NCBI GenBank assembly: GCA_034435435.1
Contig: DAOTXN010000054.1
Span: 1-28,511, forward strand
From: DAOTXN01 sp034435435
GTDB lineage: Bacteria > Chloroflexota > Anaerolineae > S140-20
DNA: 28,511 nucleotides
Reading direction: 5' to 3'
Shown: one piece after another, positions 1-7,914 of the stretch
Position numbering within the stretch: position 1 is the stretch's first letter
Layout of the letters: each line of letters begins with the position of its first letter
The notes under the pieces: generated by a model
What the model was told of the DNA's origin: nothing
The model's database searches: none
Seen by the model: only the letters and a program-made list of their open reading frames with translations
Translations under genes and position numbers: made by a program

Positions 1-109
1 CTCGGGTTCCCATCGCACCTCCCTCGATCACTGTGATAGGGGGCTATTTGACCGCAGATCTGCTATTCTGTCAACTGTATGTTAATGTGCAATGTTGAAC
101 TGTTGCTGT

Positions 110-137
110 AATAAACTATACCGTAATTTCAGAGATA
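110..137. repeat. Left copy of a 28-bp inverted repeat near both window ends
   Basis: This 28-bp stretch, centred on CCGTAATTTCAGAGATA (121-137), recurs in inverted orientation at 28380-28407 with 26 of 28 positions identical (mismatches at 114 and 120). It sits in an AT-rich stretch (about 40-160) unlike the GC-rich genes beside it, just beyond the cut end of a truncated ATPase gene. I see no credible gene in 1-162. The repeat could be part of a mobile element or gene cassette whose remainder lies outside the window. Confidence 0.6.
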
Positions 138-162
138 ATTCGTAGAGGCACAAACTTTCGAG

Positions 163-678
163 TTAACCAGGCTCACAGTATGCGCACCACTTGTAAGATT
201 CCTGTACCTCTATGCCAACATACTCGCCCTCGCCGGCGGGGGAGCACAACTGCTCCAGGTTGTCCAGCAGCAGCAGCGCGGCCCGCGGGCGGAGAAAGGC
301 GAGCAGATGATCCCGTCCGTCTATGGCGGGGCAGAGGGTGAGCTGCAAAGCGTCGGCCAGGGCCCCGCCGGGGGGCAGCTCGGCGGCCGAGTCGAGCGCC
401 TCCAGCGGGACGAACCAGACCCCGTCGGCAAAGGCGGCGCGCTGCGCGGTCGCCGCCTGCAGGGCCAGGCGGGTTTTGCCGACGCCGCCGGGGCCGACCA
501 GGGTCAGCAAGCGGCAGGCCGGGTCGCGCAGCAGCCGGGCGATCTCGGCCAACTCGGGTTCGCGGCCCACGAGGGGGGTGAGGGGACAGGGCAGGTGGTA
601 CAGAGGCGTTACAGGGGGCGGGTGCAAAACCTGGTCGCACGGCTGGCGGTCGGGCATGGCGCGTAGCTCCTCTATCAT
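163..678 (-). pseudogene. Truncated STAND-type ATPase (AfsR/LuxR-associated NTPase) fragment
   Basis: The 171-residue product starts like the nucleotide-binding part of STAND/AfsR-type regulatory ATPases. It has the typical lead-in PLTPLVGREPELAEIARLL (residues about 32-50), a Walker A P-loop GPGGVGKTR (62-70) and a Walker B strand LLLLDN (135-140). Family members normally continue for several hundred residues with sensor, arm and TPR regions. Here homology stops right after the Walker B segment (LEQL, about 144), and an unrelated tail with a Cys-x2-Cys (WCAYC) runs to the stop. The seen facts are the intact P-loop and abrupt end; that this is a dead remnant is inference. The cut lies about 100 bp from the 28-bp repeat at 110-137. 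Confidence 0.75.
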
Positions 679-736
679 CTCTGGCGTTGCGCGGTGATGT
701 TATTCTTCAAGGCAGATTTGAGCAGGGACGTCCGGC

Positions 737-766
737 ATTATATCACAAAATGAGGGGGGGCAGCAA
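737..766 (-). promoter_or_regulatory. Candidate sigma-70 promoter upstream of the ATPase fragment
   Basis: On the minus strand a perfect TATAAT (737-742) is preceded 18 bp upstream by TTGCTG (761-766), a weak -35 match. It lies about 60 bp upstream of the ATPase fragment start. Only the -10 box is strong. Confidence 0.35.
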
Positions 767-808
767 GTGGGTTGTTTTTGCTACGCAGGGCCGGCGCAGG
801 CGCTCACG

Positions 809-982
809 TCACGCTGCGTCAACCTCGGAAAATTCGAGCCGACTGTCGTCCGTGAGTACCAGGCGGGCGCGCAAATGCCCATCGGTCGCCGCGCGCCGCT
901 CTCGAACCACTTCAAAACTCGATACGAGAGCGTCAGTGAGCAAGCGTTCCTTGAGCGCGTCTAAATAGTCAGCGATGGTCAC
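809..982 (-). pseudogene. TumE-like (DUF6516) toxin, C-terminally truncated
   Basis: A GTG-initiated frame of 57 residues (VTIADYLDALKERL..., then FEVVRERR, DGHLRARLVLTDDSRLEFSE) matches, from memory, the N-terminal half of the DUF6516/TumE toxin family. That family usually runs about 100-120 residues, with a further conserved segment after LEFSE. Here the frame ends in VDAA and a stop directly after that motif, so the C-terminal half is missing. The GTG start overlaps the antitoxin stop as GTGA (979-982), the usual sign of translational coupling in such pairs. Loss of the C-terminal half probably inactivates it. Family assignment rests on pattern recognition, not on a search. Confidence 0.65.
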
Positions 983-1320
983 GCTGATTCCTCACCGGTC
1001 AACACATGTAATCGCTCACGGAGGTTGTTCGCCATCTGGACCAACGAGGCCCATTCGACATAGTCCATGCGGTCATCGGTCTGCCCGGCCTGGAAGCGGC
1101 GGTAGAACTCGGCTGAAGAAAGACCGTACTGCTTTTCAAAAGCCGCCAGATCCCGCTGCAACTGGCGGAATTGTGCCTGGCTTACCTCAACTTCGTAGGT
1201 CAACAGCTTGTCCAGTGTGCGATCCATCAGTTCACTGGCCTGGCCCTGCTGGTAAAGCTGGGCCAGGCGCTGCAGGCGCTGTGCAGTTGTACCGGCTAGA
1301 GATGCTTGAGTATAGGTCAT
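979..1320 (-). CDS. Antitoxin-like protein of a TumA/TumE-type pair
   Basis: The 113-residue, largely helical, charged protein (MTYTQASLAGTTAQRLQRL...) lies directly upstream of the TumE-like frame and shares a 4-bp overlap with it. The middle segment (SQAQFRQLQRDLAAFEKQYG, then SSAEFYRRFQAG) and the acidic ending are typical of the small proteins paired with DUF6516 toxins in Chloroflexota and Cyanobacteria, as I recall them. It would act in the cytoplasm by neutralising the toxin and probably repressing the operon. It looks full length while its partner is truncated, so it may be an orphan antitoxin. I see no DNA-binding motif that I can name with certainty. Confidence 0.6.
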   Translation of the reverse strand: MTYTQASLAGTTAQRLQRLAQLYQQGQASELMDRTLDKLLTYEVEVSQAQFRQLQRDLAAFEKQYGLSSAEFYRRFQAGQTDDRMDYVEWASLVQMANNLRERLHVLTGEESA

Positions 1321-1372
1321 TTTTTCACTCTATTCCCTGGTAGCTGTACCCACTGATGCGATACGTGGAGAC

Positions 1373-1401
1373 ATTGTACCTCAAGCGGGCGGCGGCGGCA
1401 A
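1373..1401 (-). promoter_or_regulatory. Candidate promoter of the toxin-antitoxin pair
   Basis: On the minus strand, TTGCCG (1396-1401) and TACAAT (1373-1378) are separated by exactly 17 bp, about 50 bp before the antitoxin ATG. Both boxes are good sigma-70 matches (4/6 and 5/6). Confidence 0.5.
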
Positions 1402-1665
1402 CCCGCCGGCCTTACGATATTCTGGTATAGAATGGTTGCGCTGGCGTTGGGATCGGGTTAAGGCTTCGCAACCATAGCGTATGCCAGTGTGAACTCGCAT
1501 CCATTAGACGCGCGAGGGGCGGTTTTGGAGGGGTGACGCCGCTCAAGCGGTTACCGACCGGTGACAGGCCGGTCTGCTCGTCACTCATCTGAAGGTTGAC
1601 GTGTACGTTGGCAGCGCCGGCGTGCTCGTATTCAAGTTGGCGGCAAACGCTTCAGTAGACTTGAC
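1402..1665. other. Intergenic region, no gene recognised
   Basis: No coding frame with family resemblance is visible. A hairpin GACCGG (1556-1561) / CCGGTC (1569-1574) with a 7-nt loop lies about 90 bp downstream of the stop of the GH114 gene, but it has no T-tract, so it is at best a weak transcription end. Confidence 0.4.
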
Positions 1666-3852
1666 CTAATGGCAGACCTCGCGCCAGGCGTCCAGGTCGC
1701 GGTTTTTCAGGATGGCGCTCAAGCTCAACGTGGCAGCTTGAGGGCAGACTTGGTTCTGGAATTCGGCGCCGGTCATCTGGTCGGTGTATTCAGCGGCCAA
1801 GACGGCTTTGCCGGCCACGGTGAACGGCTGCACCTGGTCGCACCAATTCTCGGCAAAGCAGTCCTCGGTCAGCGCCCAGTCGAAATAGGCCAGCAGATCG
1901 CCGACCTGGTCGCCATCGTTTTTCAGACCGATGGACAGGCCGCGGGCGTGGGCTTCCTGGGCCAGCCAGACGTTATAGTCGAGCTGGTCCTGGTAAGTGA
2001 GCGGAAAGCCGGTGGCGTTGGTATAACCGTCCATATTGTCCGGCTCGACCCCATCAAAGCCTTTGGCCTGGCACTGGTCCAGGCGGGCGCGCATGATGGG
2101 GGCCAGCAGGTCGATCTGGCGAATGTCGAGCCATTTTTCACCCGCCCAGCCCGCATAGTCGTTGCCCAAGACCGAGGGCGGGAATTGGTCGGCGTCGGGG
2201 CGCCACTCTTCCCAACTGCCTACGCTAATATAGCATATCACCTTGCGCCCCTGGGCGTGCAGCGCAGCCACCGCGCTGGCGTCGTTGTCAAACATGTCAA
2301 TGTCGTATACTTGCGCATCCACCGCCAGGTCAAGCGGAGTGTCCAACTGCCACTGCCAGGTGACGCCTGGGGTCGGCTGCCACCAGTCGAGCGTGGCAAA
2401 GTCTCTGAGCAGCAGCGGCAGGTAGAGCTGCTCGTCCAAAAGGGGCGCCTCGAACGCGCCGATGTCGTATAACGCGACGCTGTCGTCGTCGCCATCCTGG
2501 GGGCGCGCGGTCCCGGCGAAATCGTCGGCGGGCGCGTCGAGGTCTGAGCCGGCGTCTATGGCGGGCGAGCCAGGCTGGAGATGGAAGTTGGCCGTCGCCG
2601 GGTTCACGAATAGCGGGTCGCCCTCTACATAGTCGTCGCCGCGCGTCTCGCCTTCGGTTCCCTGAAAGCCATCGATCAGGTTGTGGTCTATGGCGACGTT
2701 CTCTATCAGAACGTCTGATGCGACGGCGATTTGGAAGTAAAAGTTCTGGCTGACGATGTTGTTGCGCACGACGACGTTTTGTGCGTTCGGGTTGTCTACC
2801 GCGACGCCGCCGCCCCAGTCGGTCCAGCCGTTGTCGTAAAAGGTGTTGTTGATCACATCAATACCGTTCATCGGGCCGCCAACACCGTTGGTGCTGACGA
2901 CCACGCCCACGTAACGGTTGTGGTAGGCGACGTTGTTGTAGATGCGGATGTTTTCGAGCAGCCCTCCCGCTTCAGAGGCCACGGCAAACCCGTTGCCATC
3001 GGTCGTGTCGTGCACGGTGTTCTGGAAAACCTGGATGTCGTGCGTGTGTTTGTCCCAGGCGTCCACATAGATGCCGAGCGCCTGGGCATTGTGCACATGA
3101 TTCCGATAGATCTGGCCATTGGAAGCGCCATCCTTGGCGTCAATGCCCTCCTTGTGGCAGTTGAGCACCTCATTATTGCGAACCTCAAAGGTGTCAGTGC
3201 CGGCGACGCTGATGCACTCTTGCCAACCTCCGCCGCCGGCCTCCTCGACCCGGTTGCCATCTACGACGACGTGGTCGCTGCCCCACACGCCGATGCCAGA
3301 CGAGACCGTGTTGTAGGTGGTGTTGTGCTCGACGGTGATGTAACTGGAATCGTTGATCAGGATGCCGGCGCTGTTGTCGCCGGGGCCGGCGTTGATGACG
3401 CGCAGGCCAGAGATGACGATGTGTTCTTGGCCCGACACTTGGAACAGACCGGACAAATCGTCGGGCAACGTGACCGCGCTGCCGTCAATCGTGGCCGTCT
3501 CGCCGGGATAGGCGGCGTAGGTGATGGGGCTGCCGGCGTTGCCAGAGTTTTGTGGGACGACCCTCTCGTTGTAGGTCCCGGCCATGATGTAAACCGTGTC
3601 GCCTGCCACGAGGGTCTCGGCGGCATGCTGGATGGTGGCCCACGGCGCGGTTTGCGTGCCGAGGTTGGCGTCGTTGCCCAGCGGCGGCGGGGCCACGTAG
3701 TAAACGTTGGCCTGAGGAGCCTGCGCCGATTCTGGTGATCCGGTGCGGGCTATCGAGCGTGCATCGCGGCCCAAGCATGCCGTGAAAAAAAAGCTCAAAA
3801 TAGTCAGGCTGACGGCCCCTATGCCAAAGATAGCGCGGCGTTTTTGGATCAT
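1666..3852 (-). CDS. Lipoprotein: parallel beta-helix fused to a GH114-type glycosidase
   Basis: The 728-residue protein begins with a lipoprotein signal (basic start, hydrophobic stretch, lipobox FFTAC). Next comes a right-handed parallel beta-helix region (about 45-410) with repeated N-N-x-hydrophobic turns such as VFQNTVHD and IRIYNNVAYHN. A choice-of-anchor-Q-like ending follows (NFHLQPGSPAIDAG ... DIGAFEA). An LYLPLLLR motif at 476-483 then joins a GH114-like TIM-barrel (about 488-728). That domain shows VICYISVGSWEEWRPD and GFDGVEPDNMDGY, matching the conserved signature and likely catalytic acids of endo-alpha-1,4-polygalactosaminidases. Known GH114 enzymes cleave galactosamine-containing exopolysaccharides; the substrate here is inferred. 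Last gene of the minus-strand block, 51 bp after the GerMN gene, with a strong AAGGGG ribosome site. Confidence 0.85.
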   Translation of the reverse strand: MIQKRRAIFGIGAVSLTILSFFFTACLGRDARSIARTGSPESAQAPQANVYYVAPPPLGNDANLGTQTAPWATIQHAAETLVAGDTVYIMAGTYNERVVPQNSGNAGSPITYAAYPGETATIDGSAVTLPDDLSGLFQVSGQEHIVISGLRVINAGPGDNSAGILINDSSYITVEHNTTYNTVSSGIGVWGSDHVVVDGNRVEEAGGGGWQECISVAGTDTFEVRNNEVLNCHKEGIDAKDGASNGQIYRNHVHNAQALGIYVDAWDKHTHDIQVFQNTVHDTTDGNGFAVASEAGGLLENIRIYNNVAYHNRYVGVVVSTNGVGGPMNGIDVINNTFYDNGWTDWGGGVAVDNPNAQNVVVRNNIVSQNFYFQIAVASDVLIENVAIDHNLIDGFQGTEGETRGDDYVEGDPLFVNPATANFHLQPGSPAIDAGSDLDAPADDFAGTARPQDGDDDSVALYDIGAFEAPLLDEQLYLPLLLRDFATLDWWQPTPGVTWQWQLDTPLDLAVDAQVYDIDMFDNDASAVAALHAQGRKVICYISVGSWEEWRPDADQFPPSVLGNDYAGWAGEKWLDIRQIDLLAPIMRARLDQCQAKGFDGVEPDNMDGYTNATGFPLTYQDQLDYNVWLAQEAHARGLSIGLKNDGDQVGDLLAYFDWALTEDCFAENWCDQVQPFTVAGKAVLAAEYTDQMTGAEFQNQVCPQAATLSLSAILKNRDLDAWREVCH

Positions 3853-3903
3853 GCTTTATCCCCTTTCAGCCCAAGGCCGACTCTTTGTGTGCGATTGATG
3901 TCC

Positions 3904-4521
3904 CTATCCTTCTTGTGACAAGAGGTCCTCCAGCGGTACGTCATTGACGAATATGGACACCGTGTTCACTGTGGAAAACTGAAGCGCCGTCTCTTCGAGC
4001 TGCGCTTTGATTCTGGGATTGTCACACACTCCTCCAATCATGAGTGCGCCGGTCAAATGGATGACAGCTCTTCCGCTTTCGATGGTAACGTCCTGCAATT
4101 GCAAGTCAGACTGATGCAGCGCGTTGTAAAGTCCTGATTGTCCGTAATACGGTTCTTTGATAGACAAAAGCGTTTCGAGTGCGACTCTCAACACGCCCGA
4201 CGTTTGCGGGATCGTGACCTGGACGGGAACCGCGCTGTCGTCGCAGCCTATCGCCTTGCCTGATTGTCCCTTATCTTCCAGAGCGATAAGAAAGATGTAC
4301 ACGGTCAAAGCGGTGGGTGTGTCTGTTAAGCTGACTGGTGTCACGATTAGGGGGGTGGGCGTTGCAGATGGCTCTAGTATGACAGGGGGCAGAGACGGCT
4401 CAGGCATGGCCGGTGCGGGTGTAAAGGTAGAAGGGGGAACTGTTGGCGTTGCAGGGTTCGATGCGCACGCGGTAAAAAAGCACAAGGCTACAGCAAGCAG
4501 AGGGAACAAGCTCTTGGTCAT
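3904..4521 (-). CDS. GerMN-domain lipoprotein
   Basis: The 205-residue protein has a lipoprotein signal ending in the lipobox FFTAC (Cys19), a Pro/Thr-rich extracellular linker (about 20-70), and a GerMN domain (about 72-202). The domain shows the family pattern VYIFLIA, then VALETLLS, a DLQLQDVTIESGRAVIHLTG strand pair, and a VSIFVNDVPLEDLLS ending. GerMN domains occur in spore-germination GerM and, outside spore formers, in many surface lipoproteins of unknown role. The protein should be anchored on the outer face of the membrane. Its ATG overlaps the stop of the preceding large beta-helix gene by 4 bp (ATGA), with a GAGGAG ribosome site, so the two are probably translationally coupled. A function specific to this operon cannot be assigned. 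Confidence 0.8.
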   Translation of the reverse strand: MTKSLFPLLAVALCFFTACASNPATPTVPPSTFTPAPAMPEPSLPPVILEPSATPTPLIVTPVSLTDTPTALTVYIFLIALEDKGQSGKAIGCDDSAVPVQVTIPQTSGVLRVALETLLSIKEPYYGQSGLYNALHQSDLQLQDVTIESGRAVIHLTGALMIGGVCDNPRIKAQLEETALQFSTVNTVSIFVNDVPLEDLLSQEG

Positions 4522-7500
4522 GGTTCTCTCCTCAAAACAAGCGGCAGAAATACGTTCTGCTGCGCGACCTCATACGCGCCCAGGTCGGGATTGGTTCCCA
4601 CCGGGGCCGGACGCGCCGCGCCATCCAGGTCCACCGTCACGCCGACGGCGACCCCACGCCCTGCCATGACCGACGCCGGTCCGAGGTGAAAATCGCGCCC
4701 GGCGCGGTCGGCGAAATACGGGTCGCCGCTTACGTCGTGGAGACCAACGTTCAGGCCAGGGACATAGGCGACGCCGTTGTCGAAAAAGCCGTTATAATCC
4801 CACGCAGCCTGCACCGTGGCGGTGACGCCCGTGTCGTGCCCGACGATCAAGTTGTTATAAAGCTGGATGTCTGCGCTGTGTATCTCGACGCCGACGCCGC
4901 CGTTGTCGGCCACGGTGTTGTGCAATACCTGGAAAGTATCGTCTCCGCCCAGCAGGGCCATGCCATCGCCGCCGGCAACGCCGGTGTTGCTATAAATCAG
5001 ATTATTCACGATGCGCACCGATCCACCGGCAGCCAGCAACCCGCCGCCGGGTTCCGGCCCTTGCAGCAGGGCCAGCGGTCTATCGGCGACCAGCGGCGAA
5101 AACGGAAATTCGCCCTCGGCTACGTTGTCGAAAATGCGATTCGAGTCTAGCTCGCTGCGCACGCCCTCCTCGCCAAAAATCGCCGCGCCCCCGCCGCCGT
5201 TCTGAGCGTGATTGCCGGTGATGGTGTTGTAGCGCAGGGTGATAACGGCTCCGCCGTACACCAGAACGCCGCCGCCCACGCCGAACGTGCTGGCCTCGCC
5301 GCCGGTGATATAAAAGCCCTCGACGATGGCCGCGACGCCCGCGCCCTGCACGACGACGACGGTCCCGCTGGCCTGGGCGTCCAGCGTGGTGACGTTGGCG
5401 GAAATGTCGCGGCTCCAGTCGGCCTCGTGGTAGCCGCCCAGCAGGTCCACGCTGCGAGTGACGGTGATGCGCTCGGTATAGGTCCCACGCGCCACGTACA
5501 CCGCGCCGCCGCTGCGCACCTCGGCCAGCCCCTTGCTCACCGTGGCGAACGGCTCGGTGAGCGCGCCTGTGCCGGTGAGGTCGCTGCCGATGTTGGCGCT
5601 CACGTACACCTCGTCGGGATAGGCTTCGTCTGCGCCGATGTCCACGCCGCCGCCGCGCGGACGGGGGTCGCCTTCATAGTCATGATCCAGGCTCACGCTG
5701 TCGTCGCCCTGGTCGATCAGGGGGGAACTGAGGCCCAGGTGGTAATCGTTGGTCGCCCGGTCCTCGAATTGGGGGTCGTCGGCCCGGTCGTGCAAGCCCC
5801 CGGCCACGCCGCTCAGGTCGGCGTCGTTGTCGAAATAGTCGTTATAGTCCAGCGCCGCCGCGCCGGTCGTCAGGCTGACCCCGACGCTGTGGCCGACGAT
5901 GATGTTATTCCATAGCACGTGCGAACCGGCGGTGCTGGCCAGGAATACGCCCTCCTTATAGTCACCCCGGTCGTTGTCGGCGATGGTGTTGTAGAACAGG
6001 TTACAATTGCCACTCCCGCACAGCACGCCGGCGCCTAGACCCATCGGCCCGACCGCGTTACGGGCGATGATGTGATTGGTCAGGGTGATGGTCGTGCCGC
6101 CGTCAACGCTTACCCACACGCCCCCACCTCCAGCGGCGGTGTTGCTCATCACCACGTTGCGGTCCAGCGCGGGACTGGCCGCGCCCCACAGGTACATGCC
6201 CCCGCCGAGCAACGCCGTGTTGCTAAAAACCTGGTTGTGGACAATCGCGCCGGTGGCCGTGTACACCGCGATCCCGCCCCCCCCAGCGGCGCTGTTTTCG
6301 GCGATGAGATTGTCCTGGAGGACATAGCCGCCGCCGCCAAGAATCTGTACGCCGCCGCCCGTGCCGTTGAGCGCGTCTGCGGTGTTGCTGAGGATGCGGT
6401 TGTTGATGATCTCTACCTGGTCGGCGGCGCTTGAGAGGCCCCCGCCGCCATCCAGGGCGGCGAAATCATCTCCCGTGGCCCGGTTACGGGCGATCAGATT
6501 GTCGCGCAGGGTCAGGTCGTGCGGATACGCGGACAGGTATACTCCTCCGCCGCGCGCCGCGACGTTGCCCACGAAGGTGTTGCGGCGCGCATCCGCCAGG
6601 TAGATGCCATACACGCCGCCGCCGCTGCCGTCGCCGTCCGCGCTGGCGAGGTTGCCCTGTACGATGTTATCGTCAAAATCGGTCACGTAATCGGCATACA
6701 CCCCGCCGCCGTAACCGGTTCCGCTGACGCTGGCGGTGTTGCTGAGGATGCGGTTGCCGTACAGTTCGCCGCCGGCGTACGCTCCGCCGCCGTAGCCTGG
6801 ACCTTTCCCGGCAGCCACGTTGCCACGGACCTCGTTATCGAGCCAGACCACGTCGTGCTCGCCCCACACGCCGCCGCCTTCTCCAGTCGCAAAGGCCCCT
6901 GTGGTGGACAAGAGCGCCGTATTGCTGAGGATGACGTTGTGCCCGATGGTCGCGTCGCCGGGGTGTCCCCAGATGGCGATGCCGCCTCCGTGGCCGCTGC
7001 CGTTCCCGCCCGTGCAGGCCGCGTTGCTGATGACCGTGTTGTACTCGATCACGGACTGGCTGCTGTAGACCATGAGGCCGCCGCCGTAGCCCTGGCAGGT
7101 ATCGCCGCTACAGGCCACGTTGTCGGTGATGACGTTGTGGCGGATGACGGCCATGCCCGGCCCGCCCCAGTCGCCGTGAACCAGGATGCCGCCGCCCCAG
7201 CCCAGAAAAGCGCCGCCGTCGCCGCCGGTAATGATAAACCCTTCAATCGTGGGCGAGACGGCGCCGTCCACGCGGATCACCGACGCGAGCCGTCGGGCGT
7301 CAATGGTGGTAGGATGGGCCTCCCAGTCGCGGGCGGTGAAATCGGCGTTCCAGCCGCCTTCTAGCGTCAGGCTCTTGGTCAGCACGACCGTTTCGTAGTA
7401 AGCGCCCTCGGCCACTTGAATCGTGTCGCCGTCGTCGGCGGCGCCGACGGCGGCCTGGATGGAGGCGTAGCAACCGTCCGTCCCGCCGGGGTTGACGCAC

Positions 7501-7610
7501 AACACGTCCTGCGTGGTCGCGGTAGAGCGGGCATCTAGCGTGACGCACACAGCGCCCAGCAACGCCAGGGCGAGCAGGTTGGCGAGCGCCATCTGTTTGA
7601 TACGGTTCAT
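4518..7610 (-). CDS. Secreted tandem parallel beta-helix protein (1030 aa)
   Basis: A Sec-type signal peptide (about 1-28) is followed by two homologous modules. Module 1 (about 35-665) opens with CYASIQAAVGAADDGDTIQVAEG and runs through many Asn-rich beta-helix coils (for example VIEYNTVISNAAC, IHNQVFSNTALLGGGMYL), ending in DYHLGLSSPLIDQG ... DIGADEA. Module 2 (about 668-1015) restarts with VYVSANIGSDLTGTG and ends in DFHLGPASV ... DLGAYEV. Both endings resemble the choice-of-anchor-Q region. The protein closes with VFLPLVLRREP. Right-handed beta-helices often bind or cleave polysaccharides, but no catalytic residues are recognisable, so an adhesin or structural surface role is as likely as lyase activity. 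Ribosome site AGGAG; the stop overlaps the next gene by 4 bp. Confidence 0.8.
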   Translation of the reverse strand: MNRIKQMALANLLALALLGAVCVTLDARSTATTQDVLCVNPGGTDGCYASIQAAVGAADDGDTIQVAEGAYYETVVLTKSLTLEGGWNADFTARDWEAHPTTIDARRLASVIRVDGAVSPTIEGFIITGGDGGAFLGWGGGILVHGDWGGPGMAVIRHNVITDNVACSGDTCQGYGGGLMVYSSQSVIEYNTVISNAACTGGNGSGHGGGIAIWGHPGDATIGHNVILSNTALLSTTGAFATGEGGGVWGEHDVVWLDNEVRGNVAAGKGPGYGGGAYAGGELYGNRILSNTASVSGTGYGGGVYADYVTDFDDNIVQGNLASADGDGSGGGVYGIYLADARRNTFVGNVAARGGGVYLSAYPHDLTLRDNLIARNRATGDDFAALDGGGGLSSAADQVEIINNRILSNTADALNGTGGGVQILGGGGYVLQDNLIAENSAAGGGGIAVYTATGAIVHNQVFSNTALLGGGMYLWGAASPALDRNVVMSNTAAGGGGVWVSVDGGTTITLTNHIIARNAVGPMGLGAGVLCGSGNCNLFYNTIADNDRGDYKEGVFLASTAGSHVLWNNIIVGHSVGVSLTTGAAALDYNDYFDNDADLSGVAGGLHDRADDPQFEDRATNDYHLGLSSPLIDQGDDSVSLDHDYEGDPRPRGGGVDIGADEAYPDEVYVSANIGSDLTGTGALTEPFATVSKGLAEVRSGGAVYVARGTYTERITVTRSVDLLGGYHEADWSRDISANVTTLDAQASGTVVVVQGAGVAAIVEGFYITGGEASTFGVGGGVLVYGGAVITLRYNTITGNHAQNGGGGAAIFGEEGVRSELDSNRIFDNVAEGEFPFSPLVADRPLALLQGPEPGGGLLAAGGSVRIVNNLIYSNTGVAGGDGMALLGGDDTFQVLHNTVADNGGVGVEIHSADIQLYNNLIVGHDTGVTATVQAAWDYNGFFDNGVAYVPGLNVGLHDVSGDPYFADRAGRDFHLGPASVMAGRGVAVGVTVDLDGAARPAPVGTNPDLGAYEVAQQNVFLPLVLRREP

Positions 7611-7743
7611 TCTGTTTCTCCTTTCCTTTCAACCCAATAACGAATGAGGAAACTCTATAGATCGAACCAGTTCGTTCTTTTCCCAATTCGTTGTCCTGTC
7701 CTACCCACCGCAGGTGGCTCCACATTTAATCGTGGTCGCCGAG

Positions 7744-7885
7744 GGCAAGCCCCAAATGTAGGGCAGGTTTCTATACCTGCCGAATACAGGCGGGCAGCCG
7801 CAGACTGGAATAGACCGGCAAGCCCCAAATGTAGGGCAGGTTTCTATACCTGCCCCCCAGACGGCGGGTAAGAAACCCGCCCTAC
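7744..7885. repeat. REP-like palindromic repeat cluster
   Basis: Two perfect 38-bp direct repeats (7744-7781 and 7817-7854, period 73 bp) each end in a hairpin GGCAGGT-6 nt-ACCTGCC preceded by AAATGTAG. A third, inverted and diverged unit (7863-7885) has GGCGGGT-5 nt-ACCCGCC followed by CTAC. All lie in the 304-bp gap 7611-7914 between two exoprotein genes, where no gene is visible. They may act as mRNA-stabilising or terminating hairpins, or be remnants of REP-type elements spread through the genome. There is no cas gene and too few units for a CRISPR array. Confidence 0.7.
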
Positions 7886-7914
7886 GGTTGCACCACGATT
7901 GGGTGGGGTCCTAC

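Noticed and set aside
1..260. A second attC site near the left end
   Set aside because: GTTAAC-like triplets occur, but no matching core pair with complementary inner arms is present.
2731..3738. Long plus-strand open frame (335 codons) opposite the beta-helix/GH114 gene
   Set aside because: Composition is Val/Asp/Ala-rich without family motifs; it is the antisense shadow of a well-supported gene. Similar long frames opposite the 4518-7610, 9917-10945 and 11947-12831 regions were dismissed for the same reason.
7744..7854. Possible CRISPR array
   Set aside because: Only two direct repeats, one spacer-like gap, no cas genes; the palindromic design fits REP-type repeats.
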